Shown: one piece after another, positions 9,958-19,760 of the stretch
How the letters are laid out: each line of letters opens with the position of its first letter
Numbering within the stretch: the first letter of the stretch is position 1
Assembly: GCA_003427395.1 (NCBI GenBank)
Contig: BFEA01000013.1
Span: 2,710,212-2,741,427 of the forward strand
Length of the DNA stretch: 31,216 nucleotides
Origin: Chara braunii
Lineage: Eukaryota; Streptophyta; Charophyceae; Charales; Characeae
Direction: 5' to 3'
The notes under the pieces: generated by a model
What the model was told of the DNA's origin: nothing
Seen by the model: only the letters and a program-made list of their open reading frames with translations
The model's database searches: none
Translations under genes and position numbers: made by a program

Positions 9958-10338
9958 TTTCGCCGCACCCCAACGCCCCCGCCTCTACTGCCGCCGTGTC
10001 CCGTTGATGTCGCGTCAGGCTATGGTCCACCAGCACCCTGGCCGGCCGCCCGCAACCGGTCCTCCGAGGCGGGCAGCTCTGCCCGGCCGCCGTCGGCCGT
10101 GATCGGCCTCTATTGGCCGCGTTCGGCCTCGTTCGGCCGTGTTCGGCCGTGTTCGGCCGCGGCCGGGCACTAAAAACGCCGCGCGCTTGAAAAAGACGCG
10201 CGCGGTGATGGCGACGGCCGTGCGCCGTCCGCAGGGCAGCGCGGGGCCGCTGTCCCTCGTGCTCGTGCGGCACGCGCCGCTGCAGGGTGCGCAGGAAGAA
10301 GAAGAAGAAGATCTTTCTCTCTCTCTCTCTCTCTCTCT
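9958..10338. other. Region upstream of the transposase gene, to the gap
   Basis: This is GC-rich sequence that would hold the transposase promoter (minus strand). No TATA box is recognised. It contains the 10-bp phased GGCC array and ends in (CT)n (10316-10338) at the assembly gap. Confidence 0.5.
10081..10160. repeat. Phased array of eight 10-bp GGCC units
   Basis: Eight consecutive decamers, each with GGCC at the same offset, follow the consensus GTTCGGCCGT. The last four (10121-10160) are nearly identical. The exact 10-bp period would place every GGCC on nearly the same face of the DNA helix. A multi-site binding platform for the transposase or a host factor is one possible role; simple repeat expansion is another. 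Confidence 0.9.
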
Positions 10339-10983
10339 NNNNNNNNNNNNNNNNNNNNNNNNNNNNNNNNNNNNNNNNNNNNNNNNNNNNNNNNNNNNNN
10401 NNNNNNNNNNNNNNNNNNNNNNNNNNNNNNNNNNNNNNNNNNNNNNNNNNNNNNNNNNNNNNNNNNNNNNNNNNNNNNNNNNNNNNNNNNNNNNNNNNNN
10501 NNNNNNNNNNNNNNNNNNNNNNNNNNNNNNNNNNNNNNNNNNNNNNNNNNNNNNNNNNNNNNNNNNNNNNNNNNNNNNNNNNNNNNNNNNNNNNNNNNNN
10601 NNNNNNNNNNNNNNNNNNNNNNNNNNNNNNNNNNNNNNNNNNNNNNNNNNNNNNNNNNNNNNNNNNNNNNNNNNNNNNNNNNNNNNNNNNNNNNNNNNNN
10701 NNNNNNNNNNNNNNNNNNNNNNNNNNNNNNNNNNNNNNNNNNNNNNNNNNNNNNNNNNNNNNNNNNNNNNNNNNNNNNNNNNNNNNNNNNNNNNNNNNNN
10801 NNNNNNNNNNNNNNNNNNNNNNNNNNNNNNNNNNNNNNNNNNNNNNNNNNNNNNNNNNNNNNNNNNNNNNNNNNNNNNNNNNNNNNNNNNNNNNNNNNNN
10901 NNNNNNNNNNNNNNNNNNNNNNNNNNNNNNNNNNNNNNNNNNNNNNNNNNNNNNNNNNNNNNNNNNNNNNNNNNNNNNNNNNN
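10339..10983. other. Assembly gap (645 N)
   Basis: This is unknown sequence inside the hAT element. The gap follows a CT microsatellite, a common cause of assembly breaks. Any reading frame crossing it is meaningless. Confidence 1.
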
Positions 10984-10994
10984 CCCAAAAAAAA

Positions 10995-11035
10995 ATATGG
11001 TCGTGTAGGGCTTTTCCAGCCCTACACGCCCATAT
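10995..11035. repeat. Strong hairpin followed by an (AT)n tract
   Basis: Arms 10995-11012 and 11018-11035 pair at 17 of 18 positions around the loop TTTCC; the inner 10 bp are GTGTAGGGCT. An (AT)n microsatellite follows, to about 11054. It lies within the right part of the hAT element. It might be a small nested element or a folding DNA structure. Confidence 0.85.
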
Positions 11036-11095
11036 ATATATATATATATATATATTTTTACACGTAAAAAATGGGAAAAAAAAATAATGCACCGA

Positions 11096-11194
11096 ACTCG
11101 GCAGGTCGGCCTAGGCCGAACCAGGCCGATTCGGTCATCAGCCTAGGCCGCGGCCGACTCGGACCCCTCGACCGCAGCCGGGCGTGCAACATAG
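11096..11194. repeat. Right subterminal and terminal inverted repeat of hAT
   Basis: This stretch is rich in TCGGCCTAGGCCGA-like words and GGCCGCGGCCG, mirroring the left end. The last 25 bp, read in reverse, form the right terminal inverted repeat starting CTATGTTGCACGC. Confidence 0.82.
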
Positions 11195-11202
11195 TGGGAG
11201 GC
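11195..11202. repeat. Target site duplication of the hAT element, right copy
   Basis: TGGGAGGC is identical to 3861-3868. Confidence 0.93.
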
Positions 11203-12160
11203 GACGCCACGAGCTTCGCCATCTCGCTACAAAAAAAGACGGGATGCAGTTCAATGGTGGAGTTTTCACAACAAACTCGAATCGAAGATTTCCTTAAGGC
11301 AATCCGGGAAAGATTCGAAGATAAGAACCTAGGACGTCGCACAGAGATGCTGATCCTTAATCTCCCTAATAGGAAATGGAAAAGCACCTCTGCCCTGAAA
11401 GCAACTATGGATGAGTTGTTGCAATGCCCCGACCATGGACTTACACCTGCTCAAATTTTGAATAGCTTTGCAAGATCCCTTGAGAACATAACTTTATCCC
11501 CGCGTCAAAGAAGAAGGAATGACGTACGAGAAGTTCGACAAGATCGCAATAGATCACGCCGGCTTCCTCGCTGAAGCAAATTACTGCCACTATTGGAAGG
11601 ATCTGCAAGCGGGAAAGAAGTGGCAAAACCGCACGATCTCAGGGTCTATACCTGGGAAAGATAGTCTCCTCCTAACCTTTGAAGAAGGAGGCGCCGAGAC
11701 CATCTCCTGGGACCAGGTAGATTATGGTCTTGATGAACCCAGCAGACCGGTAGCTCAGGAGGGGAGTTACGCGGCCGTCGTAGCCCGCGGGGGAGGGCGT
11801 CAAGGAAGAGGGCGTGGCCGAGGAAGAGGTCGCGGTCGTGGTGGACGAGGATTCGGCTCCCAGAGGGGTGGTGGTGAAGGACGCCACTACGTGGGAGGAA
11901 GGGGAAATGGTCCCTCACAAGGTGGCCGTGGTTCTTATTCCACCTAGGGTAGAGGAAGGGGCACTTGGTATAACAAGTGGGACAAACCATACCCACCACA
12001 TCCAGGCCTACCCGAAGGAGAGCCTTGGAAAGAACTGGGAATAACAGAAAGGGTGTGGCAAGAAAGGAAGAAAGCATACCAATGTCTCAAGTGTGGGGAC
12101 CCCGACCACATTGTCCCCTATTGCCCTGACTATAAGGGGGCAAAAGGGAACAGCCAGTAG
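11203..12160 (+). pseudogene. gag: gag of retroelement 1, 3' part
   Basis: The gag frame left at 3868 resumes at 11203. It continues through a core segment (RIEDFLKAIRERFED, QILNSFARSLENI) to about 11500, where a one-base loss shifts the frame. The next frame (11519 on) has MTYEKFDKIAIDHAGFL, then an RGRG/GGRG-rich nucleic-acid binding tract (about 11785-11940), and an in-frame TAG at 11945-11947. The same frame goes on to a CCHC zinc knuckle, CLKCGDPDHIVPYC, at about 12083-12124, the usual gag RNA-binding motif, and a TAG at 12158-12160. That last stop may be the natural end, or the frame may shift near 12145 into the pol-side frame. Confidence 0.85.
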
Positions 12161-15100
12161 AGGTGCCACTTCGGATGTTGAAAAATCAGAATCCTCCCAT
12201 TCGAAGGCTCCAATGGCAGAAACTGAAGAGGAAGGAAGTCCCCATCTAGTGCATTGTCCAGAGGTGGCAAACGTAAGCATCTCTCTAGATGGATCCCTCA
12301 CTGGCGTGGGTGATGAGTTGGTCGCTCGTCGCAAGCCTGGACTGAAATGAGAAAGAAGAAAGGACAGTTAATCATTGCAGATCTTGAAATAAACAGAATA
12401 AGAGTAGGAGGTATGATAAGAAGTGGATCTACACGCAATTATATAATTAAGAAAGGTTTGCAGAAACTGCGTCTTGGGCTTAAGGTTAAGAATCTGAATG
12501 AGCCCATTATAAGTAAGTTGGCTAATAGTACTGAAGTTGTCATGGATCGATACGTTGAAGGGGTTCAAGTATACTTTCGGCTAGAGGCAGAGGGGAAGGT
12601 GGAACGTGTTCTCCACTCTCTGACCTTCTTGGTGGAGGATAACTTGCCCTTTGATGTGTTGTTAGGAATGGATCGGGGTGAGGCTGCAAATGCGGATCTA
12701 AAATTGCGAGAGTGTGAATGTTGGCTCCCAAGTCCGCAAGGAGGTAAAAAGAAAATTCGTCTCTATCATGAGTCTGGAAAAGAAAGCAGCCTAGCTCACT
12801 GTTGCATGAGTGCCCCAACTTTCGCTCGCCATGTAAGGAAACATAACTTGTATGACCAAGTCTTTGTTGCCTATGTGCGCCCAGTACAGGAAGGGGAAAG
12901 TAAGGAAGAAGTCAGGTCTCAAGAAATTGAAAGAATCCTGAAAGAGTTCGCCGATGTGGCTGAAGCCCCAAGCGGTGTGGTAGAAAGACCCATCAAACAC
13001 CGCATTGATATCATTCCAGGGAGTTCACCTCCTAAGGGGCCTATCTATCGTATGTCCCCCCAAGAATTGGATGAGCTGCGAACCCAACTCGACGAGTTGT
13101 TGAAAAATGGATGGAGTGTGCTTTTTGTACCTAAGAAGGATGGCGGTGTTCGCATGTGTATAGACTATAGGCGATTAAATGATATAACAGTAAAGAATGT
13201 TGAACCATTACTGCGAATAGATGATTTGCTGGATCGCGTGCAGGGTTGCAAAATATTTTCGAAAATTGATTTGAAATCCGGCTACCATTAGATTGAGGTA
13301 GAGCCGGAAAACCAACATAAGACTGCCTTCAGAACAAGGTATGGGCATTATGAGTTCGTAGTTTTGCCCTTTGGTCTCATGAATGCCCCTGCCACTTTCC
13401 AAAGAATGATGAATGAACTATTTCGTGAATGGCTTGACAAATTTGTTGTTATCTACCTAGATGATATTTTGATTTTTAGTAAAGACGAAAAAGAGCATGT
13501 TGAGCACCTTCGACTAGTGCTTAATAAACTGCGAGAAGCAAAACTCAAGCTAAACCCAAAGAAGTGTGAATGGGCTTAAGCGTCAGGTCCTATATTTGGG
13601 ACATGTGATTGATGGAGATGGGGTCAAACCGGAAGATGCCAAAATAGCATCAATCAGAGATTGGTCGAACCCCCGCACCTTGACTGAGTTGCGGTCGTTC
13701 CTTGGGTTAGCCAACTGTTATCGCAAGTTTGTGAGACACTTTACGATAATAGCTGCTCCCCTTCGCAGGTTGCTTAAGAAAGAGGTAATTTGGAAGTGGG
13801 ATTCAGACTGCACAATGTCTTTCAAGCGTCTGAAAAAGTGTTTGATTAACTATCCGGTTCTGAAAGTGGTAGACCCTTCATTACCTTTCGTGGTCACAAC
13901 CGACGCTAGTCAATATGGCATAGGTGCTGTACTCCAGCAAGACGATGGACATGGATACAGACCTGTAGAGTTTATGTCTTGTCGATTGCCCAATGAGAAA
14001 GTGGCCGCCTTGACGTATGAAAGAGAGTTATATGCTCTTCGTGAGGCTCTCAATCATTGGCGACACTATCTCCTGGGAAGACATTTTAAGGTATACTCTG
14101 ACCATGAAACACTTCGCTGGCTCAAAACGCAGGCTCGAGTGACACCTACATTAACAAGATCGGCTGCGGAGATTGATATGTTTGATTTTGAGTTAAAGCA
14201 AAAGGGTAAGTATAACGTTGTTGCTGATGCACTAAGTCGTAGGTCTGATTTTTTCGGCACCATTGTGACATATCTAGATGTTGGTGCTGATCTGCAAGAA
14301 AAGATTAGGAATGCGTATCCCTCTGATCATGTCTATGGAACGATGATTAAGCGTGTACAAGAAGCGCCAACAGAGTTTTCTGATTACAAGGTTACTCAGG
14401 GTCTATTGTTTGAAAGGACTGATGTGAATGATAGGTTGTGCATACCGAATAATGAAGAGATCAAGAGTTTGATCTTAGGGGAATGCCATGATACAGAAGG
14501 CCATTTTGGGTGGAAGAAGACCTATGGGAGTTTGTTGCGTTCCTACACCTGGCCTCGAATGAAAGCAGACTTTGTTGCGTTCCTACACCTGACCTCGAAA
14601 GAAACAAAAACACCACACAATCTCCCCTTGGGTTACTTAAACCCTTGCCTATTCCTACAGGCCCTGGAGACGCTGTATCTATAGACTTCATGGACACTAA
14701 AGTGAAAAGCAGAAATGGGAAGACGCAAGTAATGGTCATAGTGGATAGGTTCACTAAGTATGTTGTTTTTGTTGCTTTGCCTTCAGAAGCGAAGACTGAT
14801 TTGGTAATTCGGGAGTTCTTTAACCATTGGGTAAAAGATTTTGGACATCCCTTGACTATTGTAAGTGACAGAGATACCAGGTTCACAAGTGAACAATGGC
14901 AGCAACTAATGAATGTGTATGGCTCTAATTGACTATGTCCTCAGGCAGACATCCTGAGACTAATGGCCAAACTGAGCAAATGAACAAGATACTGCAACAG
15001 ACTTTGCGCATGTACATTCGTCCTGATCAGATAGACTGGGATGAACATCTGCCTAAAGTTGCTAGTGCCTACAATAACTCTGTACATCTGTATACATGTA

Positions 15101-15771
15101 AGACTCCTATGGAATTACATTTGGGATAGCGTCTACGCAGACCCATTGATCGACTAAACCCGGATCAAGTACATAAGCTTCCTTTCGGGATTAGTGAATT
15201 TGCAATCCAATATCAGAAAGACATTGAGAAGGTAAAGGAAAACATACTTAAAGCACAACATCAGATGATTGAACAGGCAAATAAGCACAGACGACCGTCT
15301 CAATTTGCTGTAGGAGACTTAGTCTGGGTGAAGTCTAAGGAATTCGCTCCTGAAGAAAACATTTCTCAGAAGCTTCTACCCGCCTACAGAGGACCTTGGC
15401 AGGTTTTAGACGTGATTGGAGATGTGGATGGTCCTTCATATACCATTGAAATTCCTTTACATCTGCATACATATCCAGTGTTTCACGCATCCAAGCTCTA
15501 ACCTTGTGTAGCGAATGAGCTCTTCCCAAGTCGCCGATCAGCGATACCTCCAAGTATGGATGAAAAGTATGACGTGGATAAGATTGTTGCAGAAAGTACT
15601 TTTCATACTGGTCGTAGAGGCAGACCACAACGTCAATATAAGGTGAGGTTTGCATACCAGGATCCTAGTGAAGATCGCTGGTTCACAAGAGAAGAATTGT
15701 TAGATTCTGCACCTCATATTGTGTCTGCATATGAAAGAGGAAAAAGAGGAATATCATTGATAGGTAAATGA
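12161..15771 (+). pseudogene. pol: pol of retroelement 1: protease, reverse transcriptase, RNase H, integrase, chromodomain-like tail
   Basis: The domains run in Ty3/gypsy order. Protease: the core reads [11 protein letters not shown], so the catalytic Asp of D-S/T-G is Arg (codon 12419-12421), while FDVLLGMD is kept. Reverse transcriptase (about 12990-13580): about 11 residues are missing near 13114 relative to retroelement 2; GYH is followed by a TAG (13289-13291) where Gln is near invariant; YLDD is intact (13454-13465). An extra T near 13578 shifts the frame. RNase H (about 13880-14250) has TTDAS and ADALSR. Integrase: a 40-bp duplication (14531) destroys the zinc-finger Cys pair and shifts the frame; the catalytic Asp, Asp and Glu are at 14683, 14867 and 14974, the last after a one-base loss near 14930. 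TAG at 15127 and TAA at 15499 follow. A chromodomain-like end (VDKIVAESTF to YERGKRG) runs to TGA at 15769. Confidence 0.92.
14531..14610 (+). repeat. 40-bp tandem duplication in the integrase zinc-finger region
   Basis: TTTGTTGCGTTCCTACACCT occurs at 14531 and 14571; the copies stay alike for about 35 bp. The 40-bp period shifts the reading frame and replaces the CxxC half of the integrase HHCC finger. Confidence 0.88.
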
Positions 15772-15806
15772 TTTCTCAAAGGACTTTGAAACTTGGCCGG
15801 CGAGAG

Positions 15807-16918
15807 TAAAAGGGCCTTTACTCGATACAGGCCTTGTAAAAGTGAAGCATCGTGAAAGGGTATCTCGCCAGGACCCAGAAACGTGAAAGCAGGTCAAAGG
15901 TCAAGTTCTCTAGCAAAGGGCACATCCTCAACTAAAGCAAAGGTCATTGCAGCAGGACATACCTGTTCGCCAGGAGATGCACATGTCATGTCTGTTCATA
16001 TAAGGGTGTGTCTGTACGTGCAGTCAGTCCTGTTCGTGCAACGGAGAGTATTCACACTGTGTGAGTGTCTGTTCAGGCAGTAAGTGTGCCTATTCGTCCA
16101 AAGTTGTGCCTGTTCGAAAGTAAGTGAATTAACAGAGTCCCAGTTCTGGTCTAAGTCTAGAGGACAGTCCAGATCCAGATGTCCAAGTCCAAATCTAGGC
16201 CAAGAGGCCTCAGCAGCAGTTGACTTTCATTGGGACAAGTACTGGGACACATGCAATGCAGGGTCTGGGACAAAAGAANNCCTGAAGCAGCCAAATGCAG
16301 ACCCAGCNTGTGGAGGCCAGCACTATAAAGGAATCGGCCAGCCTCATTGCACGCCAGATCTCCACTGGCATTCTGTGCGTGGAAGTGCTGAGGCACTTGT
16401 GCGCCAGTCAGGAGGAACAGCGCTGGAGGACGAAGATGCGCTATGTGAGGGAAGAAGACTGTGCGCTGGAATGAGATGCAGCCATAGCTGCCCAGCGAGT
16501 TGGTAGTAGTAATAGAGGGTTAGTAGTAGTCAGCTATGAGTAGCATTCAGAGTAGATCCTAGTGGAAGAAGAGTGAGTATGCATCGTAGGAGGAGAGGAG
16601 ACTAAGACAGAAGAGTGTTCAAACAAGGTTGGGCTATGAAAGATACTTACCTGAGTTGGATTTGATATGCAGAGGTGGCGCTGATGTGTAGAAGCCTTCT
16701 GGTTGAGTTGGAAGAGAGATTTGCAATGCGCTGATGAGCGCTGGACTCAGGGAACTATGAAACTCTTTGTAATCATATTTTTGATAATATAATCTGCGCA
16801 ACTTGTTCTTCTCTTTGCATCTATCTTTGTCTCGTGTGTGAAGACCTCAGCTCATTACGTGTGATGATAATGCATGCTGTGAACACTCTTGCGTGAGATG
16901 GTCCCCAGGACCCATGCA
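15807..16918 (+). repeat. 3' LTR of retroelement 1
   Basis: It is about 1112 bp and nearly identical to 591-1711. It contains undetermined bases at 16279-16280 and 16308. It is preceded by only a short purine stretch (GGCGAGAG, 15799-15806), so the polypurine tract is weak or altered. Confidence 0.93.
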
Positions 16919-16922
16919 TTTA
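16919..16922. repeat. Target site duplication (TTTA) of retroelement 1, right copy
   Basis: TTTA follows the CA end of the 3' LTR and matches 587-590. Confidence 0.65.
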
Positions 16923-17230
16923 CGAGGCCCCTTGTGTAAAGGGCAATTTTTAACCTCTCCTGCAGTGGCTCCTCCGTTTTTCAAGCTGCCTAAATCACCA
17001 CTCCGACGGCCCCTGCACTGTTCATTTTTCTTGTCTACAACAGTGCCCAGTCCCGGTAGAAGCTCGGTGTGGGGAAGAGAACCATGGTTATTATTCCTCA
17101 CGGTGGCATTGTAGGTTTGAGGCAACGTTTGGTTTGCTAAAATAAGTCCGGATGGAGTGGTGGTCTAAATACTCTATCAACTAGGGGTGGTCTGGTAACT
17201 GACTGGTTGAGACAGGCCGGTCCAACGGGG
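16923..17230. other. Host flank downstream of retroelement 1
   Basis: A CCTCTCCTGCAG 3'-splice-site-like sequence (about 16957-16968) is followed by an open stretch to 17114, but the translated peptide resembles nothing I know, and the reverse strand is also open. If the retroelement sits in a helicase intron this could be a later exon, yet it lacks the expected FQG motif. From about 17190 CCGGTCCAAC-type repeat words begin. Confidence 0.4.
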
Positions 17231-18064
17231 ACCTGTCCGGTTTAGGGGGTTCAACTGGAAAAGCGGTTGACCCCAAAAATTGCCCAATTTATTTTTTATT
17301 TTTTGTTTATGACTTCGTGCTTGCAGAGAGCTGTCAGACACCCACAACAAAACTTGGAACGTCCGTTAGGGTGGGGGGTGGGGGCGCGGCAGATTGGCGA
17401 GGAACGCCGAGTTTCCGGAAAAAAAAGAAAAGAGGAAGATGGAAACCAAGAGGAGAGCAGGAGGAGAAGGAAGAAGAAGAGGTTCCAAATGTTACGATCC
17501 TGGCTATTTCCGAAGGGCAAATTCACAAGGAAAGACAATGCCACCGAGCTGCGAAAGAAATGAAAGCACTTGCAAAGAGATAGAGACCAAAGAAGAAGAT
17601 TGAAGGAGAAAGAAAGAAGAAGAACCGGGACCTGCCCGGTTTAGGGGTTTCAACTGGAAAAGCGGTTGACCCCAAAAATTGCCCAATTTATTTTTTCTTC
17701 TTTGTTTATGACTTCATGCTTGCAGAGAGCTGTCAGACACCCACAACAAAACTTGGAAGGTCCGTTAGTTTTCTTGGGGTTGTTACGGGGTGATGGTGGG
17801 GGGTGGGGGGTGGGGGCGCGGCAGATTGGCGAGGAACGTTGAGTTTCCGTAAAAAAAAAGAAAAGAGGAGGAAGATGGAAACCAAGAGGAGAGGAGGAGG
17901 ACGAGGAAGAAGAAGAGGTTCCAAATGTTACGATCCTGGCTATTTCCAAAGGGCAAATTCACAAGGAAAGGCAATGCCACCCAGCTGTGAAAGAAATGAA
18001 AGCACTTGCGAAGAGATAGAGACCAAAGAAGAAGATTGAAGAAGAAAGAAAGAAGAAGAAACCA
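17231..18064. repeat. Tandem duplication of about 400 bp
   Basis: Copy 1 is 17231-17629 and copy 2 is 17630 to about 18064. Both start ACCTGYCCGGTTTAGGGG and contain GCAGATTGGCGAGGAACG, an A-rich/GA-rich tract and TGTTACGATCCTGGCTATTTCC. Copy 2 has an extra G/T-rich stretch near 17770-17810. A diverged piece of the same unit appears at 19637-19760. Open frames in the GA-rich parts are low-complexity. Confidence 0.9.
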
Positions 18065-19156
18065 GCAAGACCAATGACAAAATCTCTTCTCCACTCTCCT
18101 TCTCCTCTTTGTCTCCACCAATCTTATTCTTCTCCAAAATAGTAATAATAACGAGTGGTTGAACCAGAATCAAGATCTGAAGTTCCCTCTTACTGCCAGC
18201 TTAACAAGCGGTCAAACATAGGCAAGGCCTCCCTCTTTTTCTTCCTCACACAGGCCTAGGCTATGGCGGACTACTAAGGGCTCTGCCCTCCTGTGCAAAG
18301 ACAATGCAAAGCAGCTATGGCCACTGCTCTTCGGGCCGCCATGCCTGACTCTGCCTCAAAGCTTCCTTGGTGTGGCACTACCCCAACTGGGGCCTTCCAG
18401 ATGCAGCGCCTAATAAGGTGATTAAGATGGTGTCCACCATAGCCAGGTAGGTACCTCGCCACTCTCCTCCTTCGCCCCCTTCTTCCTCCTCCTCAGGCTG
18501 GGCTGCTCGCCATAGCCAAGCAGAGCGCCCAGCTCTCCTCCTTCCTCCCAGGCAGCGCTCTGAGAGCCAGCACTCGCTCAAGCAGCACGACGTCCAAACT
18601 TGCATACTGAAAATGAGGAGGAGATACTCGCTCCTCCTGGAGATATAGCGGCCTGCTTGCCTCTTGGGCGGTGATTTCCAGGCCGCATGGCCTCCAAGCA
18701 ACTGGTACCTCCTCCCTGGGAAACATCATTGCAGGCTCTGATATCGTCCACACTGGCCCTAGACTCAGGCTACTTGGACTGGTACCCGCCTACCTCTAGG
18801 TTACCACTATTGGGCCTCTAAAAATGCCAACTTGTGTCTTCTTCTGCTCGGCCTCCAGTTCCCGACACATCTACCGCTACTCGAGTGCCACCCTCAAAGT
18901 CACGGCCACAGGTAAGTACCGTCCCTGCGGGCCTCACCGCACACAAGTGCCCTGTTGGGCCACACACACACTCAGGCATGCATGCATAAGACAGGCACAC
19001 AGACCAGCAAGCACGGTCACACACACACAGACTTAGAAAACTCAGCACAAACACGGGAATCTCAGCAAAGCATACATTCCAGCGGCAGAACCCAGAAATC
19101 GGCAGTGTTCTCAGTCTGTGTTTTGGAGGGTCATTACACAAAAAAAAAAAACGAAA
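18065..19156. other. Intergenic sequence, no gene recognised
   Basis: Pyrimidine-rich stretches (18080-18135, 18470-18550) and a CA-rich stretch (18960-19035) occur. CAGGTAAGTACC at 18910-18921 is a perfect-looking splice donor after an open stretch starting ATG at 18824, but the peptide is not recognisable. Nothing else could be supported. Confidence 0.4.
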
Positions 19157-19465
19157 GGCTATTGCTGCCAATGGGAGGGAAGGAGGGGGAGGAGGAGGAA
19201 GAGGATAAGAAGACGTTTCAAAAAAAAGAAAAAGCTGACGGTTATGGCTGCCAATGGGAGGGGGGCAAGAGGAGGAGGAGGAGGAGAAAAAAAACAAGTT
19301 AAGAGAAAAAGCTACGGCTATGTTTGGTTATGGGAGGGGGGAGGAGGAGGCAAAAAAGAAGAAGAACCGAAAAAAAAAGAACTGACAGCTATGGTTGGGG
19401 GGGGGGCGGGCTATGGCTGGCTATGTGATGGGGGAGGAGGAGGAAGAGAAGGAGAACAGAAGAAG
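19157..19465. repeat. Degenerate purine-rich tandem repeat
   Basis: About four units of GGCTATGGCTGCCAATGGGA type, each followed by (GGA)n/(GAA)n tracts, repeat every 60-100 bp. The strand is almost purely purine in places. Confidence 0.7.
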
Positions 19466-19479
19466 AAGAAGAACGTCTG

Positions 19480-19560
19480 ATGGGGAACGAACGATGGGGG
19501 ATGGGGTAGGTCGATGGGGGACGAACAATTGTGGATGGGGTCGATGGGGGAGGGGGCCAA
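19480..19560 (+). repeat. GATGGGG repeat cluster with G-quadruplex potential
   Basis: At least five G4-G5 runs separated by short loops (GATGGGGGATGGGGTAGG and onward). This pattern fits a G-quadruplex-forming sequence. Confidence 0.65.
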
Positions 19561-19636
19561 ACCAAGGGTGATGTGGAAATCTAATGGGGGGGGGGAGGCG
19601 GATGGGCAGAGGGCGGAATAGGATGGGAAGAGCGCA

Positions 19637-19760
19637 GGCAGATTGGCGAGGAGGCATGGGATGTCGACGGGCATGATTGGGGGGTGGACACCGAGTTTTG
19701 GGGGAAAAATGAAAAATAAAAAGAAGGAGAAGGGTGGAAAACAAGAGGAGAGGAGGAATC
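19637..19760. repeat. Diverged partial copy of the 17231/17630 repeat unit
   Basis: It shares GCAGATTGGCGAGGA, CCGAGTTT, an A-rich tract and AACAAGAGGAGAGGAGG in the same order as the tandem copies. Confidence 0.65.

Larger units (their letters stand above)
3869..11194 (-). mobile_element. hAT-superfamily DNA transposon nested in gag of retroelement 1
   Basis: The ends read CTAGAATGCACGC (left) and, on the reverse strand, CTATGTTGCACGC (right): imperfect terminal inverted repeats sharing CTA and TGCACGC. Exact 8-bp target duplications flank it. The minus strand encodes a degraded hAT transposase (BED finger, DUF659-like RNase H fold, hAT C-terminal dimerisation region). Both subterminal zones are crowded with GGCC/GGCCG words. 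It is about 7.3 kb including a 645-bp gap of unknown sequence. Removing 3869-11202 leaves gag in frame, so the insertion is clean and more recent than retroelement 1. The GC content is clearly higher than in the flanking gag and pol. Confidence 0.95.
591..16918 (+). mobile_element. Retroelement 1: Ty3/gypsy LTR retrotransposon, degenerate, with a nested hAT transposon
   Basis: Near-identical LTRs (591-1711 and 15807-16918) enclose a tRNA-Met primer-binding site, gag with a coiled coil and zinc knuckle, then pol in the order protease, reverse transcriptase, RNase H, integrase, chromodomain-like tail. That order (integrase last) defines Ty3/gypsy. The element spans about 16.3 kb, of which 7.3 kb is the inserted hAT element plus its duplicated target; it would be about 9.0 kb without it. 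The flanks carry a 4-bp TTTA duplication. Several frameshifts, six in-frame TAG/TAA codons, a lost protease Asp and a partial deletion in reverse transcriptase make it non-autonomous. Confidence 0.93.

Noticed and set aside
9830-11092. Long open frames across the N run
   Set aside because: They exist only because N bases give no stop codon.
16968-17114. Possible terminal exon after a CTGCAG acceptor
   Set aside because: No family match, the opposite strand is equally open, and the expected helicase motif is missing.
17267-18121. Lys/Glu/Arg-rich open frames and their reverse complements
   Set aside because: They come from GA-rich tracts in the tandem duplication and lack any recognisable domain.
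18824-18911. Short ATG frame ending at a CAGGTAAGT donor
   Set aside because: The donor is good but the peptide is unrecognisable and no matching acceptor exon was identified.
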